A stretch of 64,000 bases of DNA from assembly GCA_029207755.1 (NCBI GenBank), contig JARCOQ010000079.1:62001-126000 (forward strand), written 5' to 3'. The position numbers and the translations under genes were made by a program. This DNA is from Chamaea fasciata. Its lineage: Eukaryota > Chordata > Aves > Passeriformes > Sylviidae. A model generated the notes under the pieces. That model searched no databases. It had not been told where the DNA came from and saw only the letters and a list, made by a program, of their open reading frames with translations. Shown here one piece after another: positions 11,985 through 23,700 of this stretch; the first letter of the stretch is position 1; each line of letters starts with the position of its first letter.

Positions 11985-14980
11985 GTATGGATAGACATCA
12001 GAGCCTTGGATCCCAGCTTGACTGTGTTCTGGATGGAGAGCAGAGTCTTGGATTGGACTCTAGATGGATACTGCTCCAGATGGACACCAAAGCCATGGAT
12101 CCCACTGTGGATGGATCCTGCTCTGGAGAGACTCCAGAGCCATGGATCCTTTCGTGGATTGGCACAGCTCTGGATGGACACCAGAGCTATAGATCCAAAT
12201 TGGAGCCTGTTCTGGATGGATGCAAGGGCCATGGATTCCACTCTGGATGGATACTGCTCCAGGTAGCAACCAGAGTCATGGATCCGAATCCAGATGGAGA
12301 CTGGTCCAGATGGACACTGGTCCAGATGGTGACCAGAGCCATTCCTCCCACCTTGTATTGATAGTGGTCTTGCCGGACACCGAGGCATGGATCCCACTCT
12401 GGATGGCCAGTGGTCTGGATGGGCCCCAGGCCATGGATCCCCTATGAATGGACACTGGTCTAGATGGACGCCAGAGCCATGGATTCCAGCTGGACACTGG
12501 TGTGGATGGACACCAGAGCCATGGATGCCACTGTGGATGGACACTGGTTTGGATGGACATAAGAGCCACGGATCCCAATTTGGATGGACACTGCTGTGAA
12601 TAGACACCAGAGCCATGGATCCCACAGTGGATTGACAGTGGTCAGGATGGACACCAGAGCAATGGATGCCACTGTGGATGGACACAGGTAGAGATGCACA
12701 CCAGAGTAATGGTGTACGCTCTGGATGGACACTGGTCAGGATAGACAGCAGAACCCTGGCTTCCACTCTGGATGGACACTTGCCTGAATAGACAAAAAAG
12801 CTATGGATCCCAGCTTGACACTGGTCTGGATGGACACCAGAGACATGAATCCCACTCTGAATGCCCACTACTCGTGATGGACACAAGAGCCATGCATCCC
12901 TCTGTGGATGGAGCCTGGTTTGAATGGACAGCACAGCCACGTATCCAGATGGACACCAGAGCCATGGATCCCACCTGGACAGTGGTCTGGATGGATACCA
13001 GTGCCATGGATCCCACTGTGAATTGCCCCTAATAAGGATAGACATGAGCGCCTTGGATCCCAGTTTGACTGTGTTCTGGATGGAGAGCAGAGTCTTGGAT
13101 TGGACTCTGGATGGATACTGCTCCAGATGGACACCAGAGCCATGGATCCCGCTGTGGGTGGATACTGGTCTGGATGGACTCCAGAGCCATGGATTCATCA
13201 CTGGATGGACACTGTTCTGGATGGACACCAGAGCCATGGATCCAAAATTGCAGCCTGGTCTGGATGGATACAAGGGCCATGAATTCCACTGTGGATGGAT
13301 ACTGCTCCAGATAGCAACCAGAGGCATGGATTCGACTCGAGATGGACACTGGTGCTGAAGGACAGTGGTCCAGATGGTGACCAGAGCCATTCCTCCCACT
13401 TTGTATTGAGTCTCTCCAGAACCCGAGGCATGGATCCCACTCTGGATGGCCAGTGGTCTGGATGGGCCACAGACCATGGATCTCCTATGAAAGGACACTG
13501 GTCTAGATGGAGCCCAGAGCCATGGATTCCAGCTGGACACTGGTGTGGATGGACACCAGAGCAATGGATGCCACTGTGGATGGACACAGGTAGAGATGCA
13601 CACCAGAGTAATGATGTCCGCTCTGGATGGACACTGGTCAGGATAGACACCAGAACCCTGGCTTCCACTCTGCATGGACGCTTGTCTGAGTAGACAAAAG
13701 AGCTATGGATCCCAGCTTGACACTGGTCTGGATGGACACCAGAGCCATGGATCCCACTCTGAATGAACACTACTAGTGATGGACACAAGAGCCATGCATC
13801 CCTCTGTGGATGGAGCCTGGTTTGAATGGACAGCACAGCCACGCATCCAGATGGACACCAGAGCCGTGGATCCCACCTCGATAGTGGTCTGGATGGACAC
13901 CAGTGCCATCGATACCACTGTGGATGGACACTGGTTTGGAGAGACATCAGAGCCTGGTATCCCAGCCGGACCCTGTTCTGGATGGACAGCAGAGTCTTGG
14001 ATTGAACTCTGGATGGATTCTGCTCCAGATGGACACCAGAGCCATGGGTCCCACTGTGGGTGGATCCTGGTCTGGATGGACTCCAGAGCCATGGATCCGT
14101 CTCTGGATGGACACTGTTCTGGATGGACACCACAGCCATAGATCCAAATTGGAGCCTGGTCTGGATGGATGCAAGGGCCATGGATTCCACTCTGGATGGA
14201 TACTGCTCCAGATAGCAACCAGTGTCATGGATCTGAATCCAGATGGAGACTGGTCCAGATGGACACTGGTCCAGATGGTCACTAGAGCCATTCCTCCCAC
14301 CTTGTATTGATAGTGGTCTTGCCGGACACCGAGGCATGCATCCCACTCTGGATGGCCAGTGGTCTGGATGGGCACCAGACCATGGATCCCCTATGAATGG
14401 ACACTGGTCAAGACGGACGCCAGAGCCATGGATTCCAGCTGGACACTGGTGTGGATGGACACCAGAGCGATGGATGCCACTGTGGATGGACACTGGTTTG
14501 GATGGACATAAGAGCCACGGATCTCAATCTGAATGGACGCTGCTGTGAATAGACACCAGAGCCATGGATCCCACAGTGGATTGACAGTGGTCAGGATGGA
14601 CACCAGAGCAATGGATGCCACTGTGGATGGACACAGGTAGAGATGCACACCAGAGTAATGGTGTCCGCTCTGGATGGACACTGGTCAGGATAGACAGCAG
14701 AACCCTGGCTTCCACTCTGGATGGCCGCTTGCCTGAAAAGACAAAAGAGCTATGGATCCCAGCTTGACACTTGTCTGGATGGACACCAGAGCCATGGATC
14801 CCACTCTGAATGCACACTACTCGTGATGGACACAAGAGCCATGCATCCCTCTGTGGATGGAGCCTGGTTTGAATGGACAGCACAGCCACGCATCCAGATG
14901 GACACCAGAGCCGCGTATCCCACCTGGATAGTTGTCTGGACGGACACCAGTGTCATGGATCCCACTGTGGATGGACACTG
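11985..14980 (+). repeat. 2,996-bp higher-order repeat, copy 5
   Basis: Last complete copy. It has slightly more private changes near its 3' end: C-to-T at 14,524, G-to-T at 14,772 and G-to-A at 14,879, consistent with reduced homogenisation close to the end of the array. Confidence 0.95.
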
Positions 14981-15575
14981 GTATGGATAGACATCAGAGC
15001 CTTGGATCCCAGCTTGACTGTGTTCTGGATGGAGAGCAGAGTCTTGGATTGGACTCTAGATGGATACTGCTCCAGATGGACACCAAAGCCATGGATCCCA
15101 CTGTGGATGGATCCTGGTCTGGAGAGACTCCAGAGCCATGAATCCTTTCGTGGATCGCCACAGCTCTGGATGGACACCAGAGCTATAGATCCAAATTGGA
15201 GCCTGTTCTGGATGGATGCAAGGGCCATGGATTCCACTCTGGATGGATACTGCTCCAGGTAGCAACCAGAGTCATGGATCCGAATCCAGATGGAGACTGG
15301 TCCAGATGGACACTGGTCCAGATGGTGACCAGAGCCATTCCTCCCACCTTGTATTGATAGTGGTCTTGCCGGACACCGAGGCATGGATCCCACTCTGGAT
15401 GGCCAGTGGTCTGGATGGGCCCCAGGCCATGGATCCCCTATGAATGGACACTGGTCTAGATGGACGCCAGAGCCATGGATTCCAGCTGGACACTGGTGTG
15501 GATGGACACCAGAGCCATGGATGCCACTGTGGATGGACACTGGTTTGGATGGACATAAGAGCCACGGATCCCAAT
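14981..15575 (+). repeat. Partial sixth copy of the 2,996-bp repeat (sub-unit A only)
   Basis: Starts in perfect register at 14,981. A cluster of differences appears between about 15,117 and 15,157, the sequence then matches copies 1-5 closely to about 15,575, and from there onward array-2 variants dominate. The unit register itself is not broken: the next marker ends at 16,403, 1,046 bp after the one ending at 15,357. Confidence 0.8.
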
Positions 15576-17830
15576 CTGGATGGACGCTGCTGTGAATAGA
15601 CCCCAGAGCCATGGATCCCACAGTGGATTGACAGTGGTCAGGATGGACACCAGAGCAATGGATGCCACTGTGGATGGACGCCGGTAGAGATGCACACCAG
15701 AGTAATGGTGTACGCTCTGGATGGACACTGGTCTGGATAGACAGCAGAACCCTGGCTCCCACTCTGGATGGACGCTTGCCTGAATAGACAAAAGAGCTAT
15801 GGATCCCAGCTTGACACTGGTCTGGAAGGACACCAGAGCCATGGATCCCACTCTGAATGCACACTACTTGTGATGGACACAAGAGCCATGCATCCCTCTG
15901 TGGATGGAGCCTGGTTTGAAATGACAGCACAGCCACGCATCCAGATGGACACCAGAGCCGTGGATCCCAACTGGACAGTGGTCTCGATGGACACCAGGGC
16001 CACGGATCCCACTGTGGATGGACACTGGTATGGATAGAAATCAGAGCCTTGGATCCCAGCTTGACTGTGTTCTGGATGGAGAGCAGAGTCTTGTATTGGA
16101 CTCTAGATGGATACTGCTCCAGATGGACACCAGAGCCATGGATCCCACTTTGGATGGATCCCAGTCTGGATAGACTCCAGAACCATGGATCCGTCTCTGG
16201 ATGGATGCTGGTCTGGATGGACACCGAGCCATGGATCCAAATTGGAGCCTGGTCTGGATGGATACAAGGGCCATGGATTCCACCCTTTTTGGACACTTGT
16301 GGAGATAGCAACCAGAGGCATGGATTCGACTCGAGATGGACACTGGTCCTGAAGGACAGTGGTCTAGATGGTGACCAGAGCCATTCCTCCCACCTTGTAT
16401 TGACTCTTGCCATACCCCGAGGCATGGATCCCACTCTGGATGGCCAGTGGTCTGGATGGGCACCAGACCATGGCTCCCCTATGAATGGACACTGGTCTTG
16501 ACAGACGCCAGAGCCATGGATTCCAGCTGGACACTGCTGTGGATGGACACCAGAGCAATGGATGCCACTGTGGATGGATACTGGTTTGGATCGACATAAG
16601 AGCCACGGATCCCAATCTAGACAAACGCTGCTGTGAATAGACCCCAGAGCCATGGATCCCACAGTGGATTGACAGTGGTCAGGATGGACACCAGAGCAAT
16701 GGATGCCACTGTGGATGGACAGAGGTAGAGATGCACACCAGAGTAATGGTGTCCGCTCTGGATGGACACTGGTCAGGATAGACACCAGAAACCTGGCTTC
16801 CACTCTGGATGGACGCTTGCCTGAATAGACAAAAGAGCTATGGATCCCAGCTTGACACTGGTCTGGATGGACACCAGAGCCATGGATCCCACTCTGAATG
16901 CACACTACTCGTGCTGGACACAAGAGCCATGCATCCCTCTGTGGATGGAGCCTGGTTTGAATGGACAGCACAGCCACGCATCCAGATGGACACCAGAGCT
17001 GTGGATCCCACTGTGGATGGACACTGGTATGGATAGACATCAGAGCCTTGGATCCCAGCTTGACTGTGTTCTGGATGGAGAGCAGAGTCTTGGATTGGAC
17101 TCTGGATGGATACTGCTCCAGATGGACAGCAGAGCCATGGATCCCACTGTTGGTGGCTACTGGTCTGGATGGACTCCAGAGCCATGGATCCGTCTCTGGA
17201 TGGACACAGTTCTGGATGGACACAAGAGCCATAGATCCAAATTGGAACCTGTTCTGGATGGATGCAAGGGCCATGGATTCCACTCTGGATGGATACTGCT
17301 CCAGTTAGCAACCAGAGTCATAGATCCGAATCCAGATGGAGACTGGTCCAGATGGACACTGGTCCGGATGGTGACCAGAGCCATTCCTCCCACCTTGTAT
17401 TGATAGTGGTCTTGCCAGACCCCGAGGCATGCATCCCACTCTGGATGGCCAGTGGTCTGGATGGGCCCCAGACCATGGATCCCCTATGAATGGACACTGG
17501 TCTAGATGGACGCCAGAGCCATGGATTCCAGCTGGACACTGGTGTGGATTGACACCAGAGCCATGGATGCCACTGTGGATGGACACTGGTTTGGATGGAC
17601 ATAAGAGCCACGGATCCCAATCTGGATGGAGGCTGCTGTGAATAGACCCCAGAGCCATGGATCCCACAGTGGATTGACAGTGGTCAGGATGGACACCAGA
17701 GCAATGGATGCCACTGTGGATGGACGCAGGTAGAGATGCACACCAGAGTAATGGTGTTCGCTCTGGATGGACACTGGTATGGATAGACATCAGAGCCTTG
17801 GATCCCAGCTTGACTGTGTTCTGGATGGAG

Positions 17831-17925
17831 AGCAGAGTCTTGGATTGGACTCTGGATGGATACTGCTCCAGATGGACAGCAGAGTCTTGGATTGGACTCT
17901 GGATGGATACTGCTCCAGATGGAAC
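17831..17925 (+). repeat. Direct duplication of one 47-bp monomer (first example of the 1,094-bp unit type)
   Basis: The monomer containing CAGAGTCTTGGATTGGACTC and GGATACTGCTCCAGATGG occurs twice in immediate succession with almost no difference. In units of 1,047 bp it occurs once. This single extra monomer accounts for 1,094 versus 1,047 bp. The same doublet is also present in many later 797-bp units, so these probably derive from the 1,094-bp type. Confidence 0.85.
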
Positions 17926-20388
17926 CCAGAGCCATGGATCCCACTGTTGGTGGATACTGATCTGGATGGACTCCAGAGCCATAGATCCGTCTCTGGATGG
18001 ACACAGTTCTGGATGGACACAAGAGCCATAGATCCAAATTGGAACCTGTTCTGGATGGATGCAAGGGCCATGGATTCCACTCTGGATGGATACTGCTCCA
18101 GTTAGCAACCAGAGTCATAGATCCGAATCCAGATGGAGACTGGTCCAGATGGACACTGGTCCGGATGGTGACCAGAGCCATTCCTCCCACCTTGTATTGA
18201 TAGTGGTCTTGCCAGACCCCGAGGCATGCATCCCACTCTGGATGGCCAGTGGTCTGGATGGGCCCCAGACCATGGATCCCCTATGAATGGACACTGGTCT
18301 AGATGGACGCCAGAGCCATGGATTCCAGCTGGACACTGGTGTGGATGGACACCAGAGCCATGGATGCCACTGTGGATGGACACTGGTTTGGATGGACATA
18401 AGAGCCACGGATCCCAATCTGGATGGACGCTGCTGTGAATAGACACCAGAGCCATGGATCCCACAGTGGATTGACAGTGGTCAGGATGGACACCAGAGCA
18501 ATGGATGCCACTGTGGATGGACGCAGGTAGAGATGCACACCAGAGTAATGGTGTCCGCTCTGGATGGACACTGGTCTGGATAGACAGCAGAACCTTGGCT
18601 TCCAGTCTGGATGGACGCTTGCCTGAATAGACAAAAGAGCTATGGATCCCAGCTTGACACTGGTCTGGATGGACACCAGAGCCATGAATCCCACTCTGAA
18701 TGCACACTACTCGTGATGGACACAAGAGCCATGCATCCCTCTGTGGATGGAGCCTGGTTTGAATGGACAGCACAGCCACGCATCCAGATGGACACCAGAG
18801 CCAGGGATCCCAACTGGACAGTGGTCTCGATGGACACCAGTGCCATGGATCCCACTGTGGATGGACACTGGTATGGATAGACATCAGAGCCTTGGATCCC
18901 AGCTTGACTGTGTTCTGGATGGAGAGCAGAGTCTTGGATTGGACTCTGGATGGATACTGCTCCAGATGGACAGCAGAGTCTTGGATTGGACTCTGGATGG
19001 ATACTGCTCCAGATGGAACGCAGAGCCATGGATCCCACTGTTGGTGGATACTGGTCTGGATGGACTCCAGAGCCATAGATCCGTCTCTGGATGGACACAG
19101 TTCTGGATGGACACAAGAGCCATAGATCCAAATTGGAACCTGTTCTGGATGGATGCAAGGGCCATGGATTCCACTCTGGATGGATACTGCTCCAGTTAGC
19201 AACCAGAGTCATAGATCCGAATCCAGATGGAGACTGGTCCAGATGGACACTGGTCCAGATGGTGACCAGAGCCATTCCTCCCACCTTGTATTGATAGTGG
19301 TCTTGCCAGACCCCGAGGCATGCATCCCACTCTGGATGGCCAGTGGTCTGGATGGGCCCCAGACCATGGATCCCCTATGAATGGACACTGGTCTAGATGG
19401 ACGCCAGAGCCATGGATTCCAGCTGGACACTGGTGTGGATGGACACCAGAGCCATGGATGCCACTGTGGATGGACACTGGTTTGGATGGACATAAGAGCC
19501 ACGGATCCCAATCTGGATGGACGCTGCTGTGAATAGACACCAGAGCCATGGATCCCACAGTGGATTGACAGTGGTCAGGATGGACACCAGAGCAATGGAT
19601 GCCACTGTGGATGGACGCAGGTAGAGATGCACACCAGAGTAATGGTGTCCGCTCTGGATGGACACTGGTCTGGATAGACAGCAGAACCCTGGCTTCCACT
19701 CTGGATGGACGCTTGCCTGAATAGACAAAAGAGCTATGGATCCCAGCTTGACACTGGTCTGGATGGACACCAGAGCCATGAATCCCACTCTGAATGCACA
19801 CTACTCGTGATGGACACAAGAGCCATGCATCCCTCTGTGGATGGAGCCTGGTTTGAATGGACAGCACAGCCACGCATCCAGATGGACACCAGAGCCGTGG
19901 ATCCCAACTGGACAGTGGTCTCGATGGACACCAGTGCCATGGATCCCACTGTTGATGGACACTGGTATGGATAGACATCAGAGGCTTGGATCCCAGCTTG
20001 ACTGTGTTCTGGATGGAGAGCAGAGTCTTGGATTGGACTCTGGATGGATTCTGCTCCAGATGGACAGCAGAGTCTTGGATTGGATTCTGGATGGATACTG
20101 CTCCAGATGGAACGCAGAGCCATGGATCCCACTGTTGGTGGATACTAGTCTGGATGGACTCCAGAGCCATGGATCCGTCCCTGGATGGACACAGTTCTGG
20201 ATGGACACCAGAGCCATAGATCCAAATTGGAGCCTGGTCTGGATGGATGCAAGGGCCATGGATTCCACTCTGGATGGATACTGCTCCAGTTAGCAACCAG
20301 AGTCATGGATCCGAATCCAGATGGAGACTGGTCCAGATGGACACTGGTCCAGATGGTGACCAGAGCCATTCCTCCCACCTTGTATTGA

Positions 20389-20725
20389 TAGTGGTCTTGC
20401 CAGATCCCGAGGCATGGATCCCACTCTGGATGGCCAGTGGTCTGGATGGGCCCCAGACCATGGATCCCCTATGAATGGACACTGGTCTAGATGGACTCCA
20501 GAGCCATAGATCCGTCTCTGGATGGACACAGTTCTGGATGGACACAAGAGCCATAGATCCAAATTGGAACCTGTTCTGGATGGATGCAAGGGCCATGGAT
20601 TCCACTCTGGATGGATACTGCTCCAGTTAGCAACCAGAGTCATAGATCCGAATCCAGATGGAGACTGGTCCAGATGGACACTGGTCCGGATGGTGACCAG
20701 AGCCATTCCTCCCACCTTGTATTGA
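20389..20725 (+). repeat. Truncated 337-bp unit
   Basis: Two markers lie only 337 bp apart. The sequence runs normally to GGTCTAGATGGA near 20,495 and then continues with CTCCAGAGCCATAGATCCG, which in full units lies several hundred bases further on. The junction falls inside the shared ATGGA core, as expected of a deletion or unequal exchange between out-of-register monomers. About 710-757 bp are missing relative to 1,047- or 1,094-bp units. Confidence 0.85.
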
Positions 20726-23700
20726 TAGTGGTCTTGCCAGACCCCGAGGCATGCATCCCACTCTGGATGGCCAGTGGTCTGGATGGGCCCCAGACCATGG
20801 ATCCCCTATGAATGGACACTGGTCTAGATGGACGCCAGAGCCATGGATTCCAGCTGGACACTGGTGTGGATGGACACCAGAGCAATGGATGCCACTGTGG
20901 ATGGACACTGGTTTGGATGGACATAAGAGCCACGGATCCCAATCTGGATGGACGCTGCTGTGAATAGACCCCAGAGCCATGGATCCCACAGTGGATTGAC
21001 AGTGGTCAGGATGGACACCAGAGCAATGGATGCCACTGTGGATGGACGCAGGTAGAGATGCACACCAGAGTAATGGTGTCCGCTCTGGATGGACACTGGT
21101 CTGGATAGACAGCAGAACCCTGGCTTCCAGTCTGGATGGACGCTTGCCTGAATAGACAAAAGAGCTATGGATCCCAGCTTGACACTGGTCTGGATGGACA
21201 CCAGAGCCATGGATCCCACTCTGAATGCACACTACTCGTGATGGACACAAGAGCCATGCATCCCTCTGTGGATGGAGCCTGGTTTGAATGGACAGCACAG
21301 CCACGCATCCAGATGGACACCAGAGCCGTGGATCCCAACTGGACAGTGGTCTCGATGGACACCAGTGCCATGGATCCCACTGTGGATGGACACTGGTATG
21401 GATAGACATCAGAGCCTTGGATCCCAGCTTGACTGTGTTCTGGATGGAGAGCAGAGTCTTGGATTGGACTCTGGATGGATACTGCTCCAGATGGACACCA
21501 GAGCCATGGATCCCACTTGGGATGGATCCCAGTCGGGATAGACTCCAGAGCCATGGATCCGTCTCTGGATAGATGCTGGTCTGGATGTACACCAGAGCCA
21601 TGGATCCAAATTGGAGCCTGGTCTGGATGGATACAAGGGCCATGGATTCCACTCTTGATGGACACTTGTGGAGATAGCAACCTGAGGCATGGATCCGACT
21701 CGAGATGGACACAGGTCCTGAAGGACAGTGGTCTAGATGGTGACCAGAGCCATTCCTCCCACCTTGTATTGACTCTTGCCATACCCCGAGGCATGGATCC
21801 CACTCTGGATGGCCAGTGGTCTGGATGGGCACCAGACCATGGCTCCCCTATCAATGGACACTGGTCTAGATGGATGCCAGAGCCAATGACTCGAGCTGGA
21901 CACTGGTGTGGATGGACACCAGCGCAATGGATGCCACTGTGGATGGATACGGGTTTGGATGGACATAAGAGCCACGGATCCCAATCTCGATGGACGCTGC
22001 TGTGAATAAACACCAGTGCCATGGATCCCACTGTGGATGGACACTGGTATGGATAGACATCAGAGCCTTGGATCCCAGCTTGACTGTGTTCTGGATGGAG
22101 AGCAGAGTCTTGGATTGGACTCTGGATGGATACTGCTCCAGATGGACAGCAGAGTCTTGGATTGGACTCTGGATGGATACTGCTCCAGATGGAACGCAGA
22201 GCCATGGATCCCACTCTTGGTGGATACTGGTCTGGATGGACTCCAGAGCCATGGATCCGTCTCTGGATGGACACAGTTCTGGATGGACACAAGAGCCATA
22301 GATCCAAATTGGAACCTGTTCTGGATGGATGCAAGGGCCATGGATTCCACTCTGGATGGATACTGCTCCAGTTAGCAACCAGAGTCATAGATCCGAATCC
22401 AGATGGAGACTGGTCCAGATGGACACTGGTCCGGATGGTGACCAGAGCCATTCCTCCCACCTTGTATTGATAGTGGTCTTGCCAGACCCCGAGGCATGCA
22501 TCCCACTCTGGATGGCCAGTGGTCTGGATGGGCCCCAGACCATGGATCCCCTATGAATGGACACTGGTCTAGATGGACGCCAGAGCCATGGATTCCAGCT
22601 GGACACTGGTGTGGATGGACACCAGAGCCATGGATGCCACTGTGGATGGACACTGGTTTGGATGGACATAAGAGCCACGGATCCCAATTTGGATGGACGC
22701 TGCTGTGAATAGACACCAGAGCCATGGATCCCACAGTGGATTGACAGTGGTCAGGATGGACACCAGAGCAATGGATGCCACTGTGGATGGACGCAGGTAG
22801 AGATGCACACCAGAGTAATGGTGTCCGCTCTGGATGGACACTGGTATGGATAGACAGCAGAGCCTTGGATCCCAGCTTGACTGTGTTCTGGATGGAGAGC
22901 AGAGTCTTGGATTGGACTCTGGATGGATACTGCTCCAGATGGACAGCAGAGTCTTGGATTGGACTCTGGATGGATACTGCTCCAGATGGAACGCAGAGCC
23001 ATGGATCCCACTGTTGGTGGATACTGGTCTGGATGGACTCCAGAGCCATAGATCCGTCTCTGGATGGACACAGTTCTGGATGGACACAAGAGCCATAGAT
23101 CCAAATTGGAACCTGTTCTGGATGGATGCAAGGGCCATGGATTCCACTCTGGATGGATACTGCTCCAGTTAGCAACCAGAGTCATAGATCCGAATCCAGA
23201 TGGAGACTGGTCCAGATGGACACTGGTCCGGATGGTGACCAGAGCCATTCCTCCCACCTTGTATTGATAGTGGTCTTGCCAGACCCCGAGGCATGCATCC
23301 CACTCTGGATGGCCAGTGGTCTGGATGGGCCCCAGACCATGGATCCCCTATGAATGGACACTGGTCTAGATGGACGCCAGAGCCATGGATTCCAGCTGGA
23401 CACTGGTGTGGATGGACACCAGAGCCATGGATGCCACTGTGGATGGACACTGGTTTGGATGGACATAAGAGCCACGGATCCCAATCTGGATGGACGCTGC
23501 TGTGAATAGACCCCAGAGCCATGGATCCCACAGTGGATTGACAGTGGTCAGGATGGACACCAGAGCAATGGATGCCACTGTGGATGGACGCAGGTAGAGA
23601 TGCACACCAGAGTAATGGTGTCCGCTCTGGATGGACACTGGTCTGGATAGACAGCAGAACCCTGGCTTCCAGTCTGGATGGACGCTTGCCTGAATAGACA

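Larger units (their letters stand above)
1..15575 (+). repeat. Array 1: 2,996-bp higher-order repeat, five full copies plus a partial sixth
   Basis: The same register (GTATGGATAGACATCAGAGC) recurs at 1, 2,997, 5,993, 8,989, 11,985 and 14,981, an exact 2,996-bp period. Five copies are complete. The sixth starts at 14,981, keeps the register, but picks up clustered differences at about 15,117-15,157 and again from about 15,576. Each copy consists of three diverged sub-units of 1,047, 902 and 1,047 bp, so the repeat is a trimer of ~1-kb units built from 47-bp monomers. Adjacent copies differ at only one to a few positions in 3 kb, indicating very recent amplification or strong homogenisation. 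The period is not a multiple of three, so any reading frame shifts between copies. That argues against a coding repeat. Confidence 0.96.

Noticed and set aside
14953..17283. 776-codon open frame on the minus strand, and the 563-572-codon minus-strand frames recurring every 2,996 bp
   Set aside because: They consist only of the monomer read through its three phases, with equal openness on the other strand. The 2,996-bp period is not divisible by three, there is no domain, signal or codon bias, and single changes (for example 14,524) cut the frame in one copy without compensation.
22005..22010. AATAAA as a polyadenylation signal
   Set aside because: A single-base variant of the GAATAGAC found in the other units, with no gene context.
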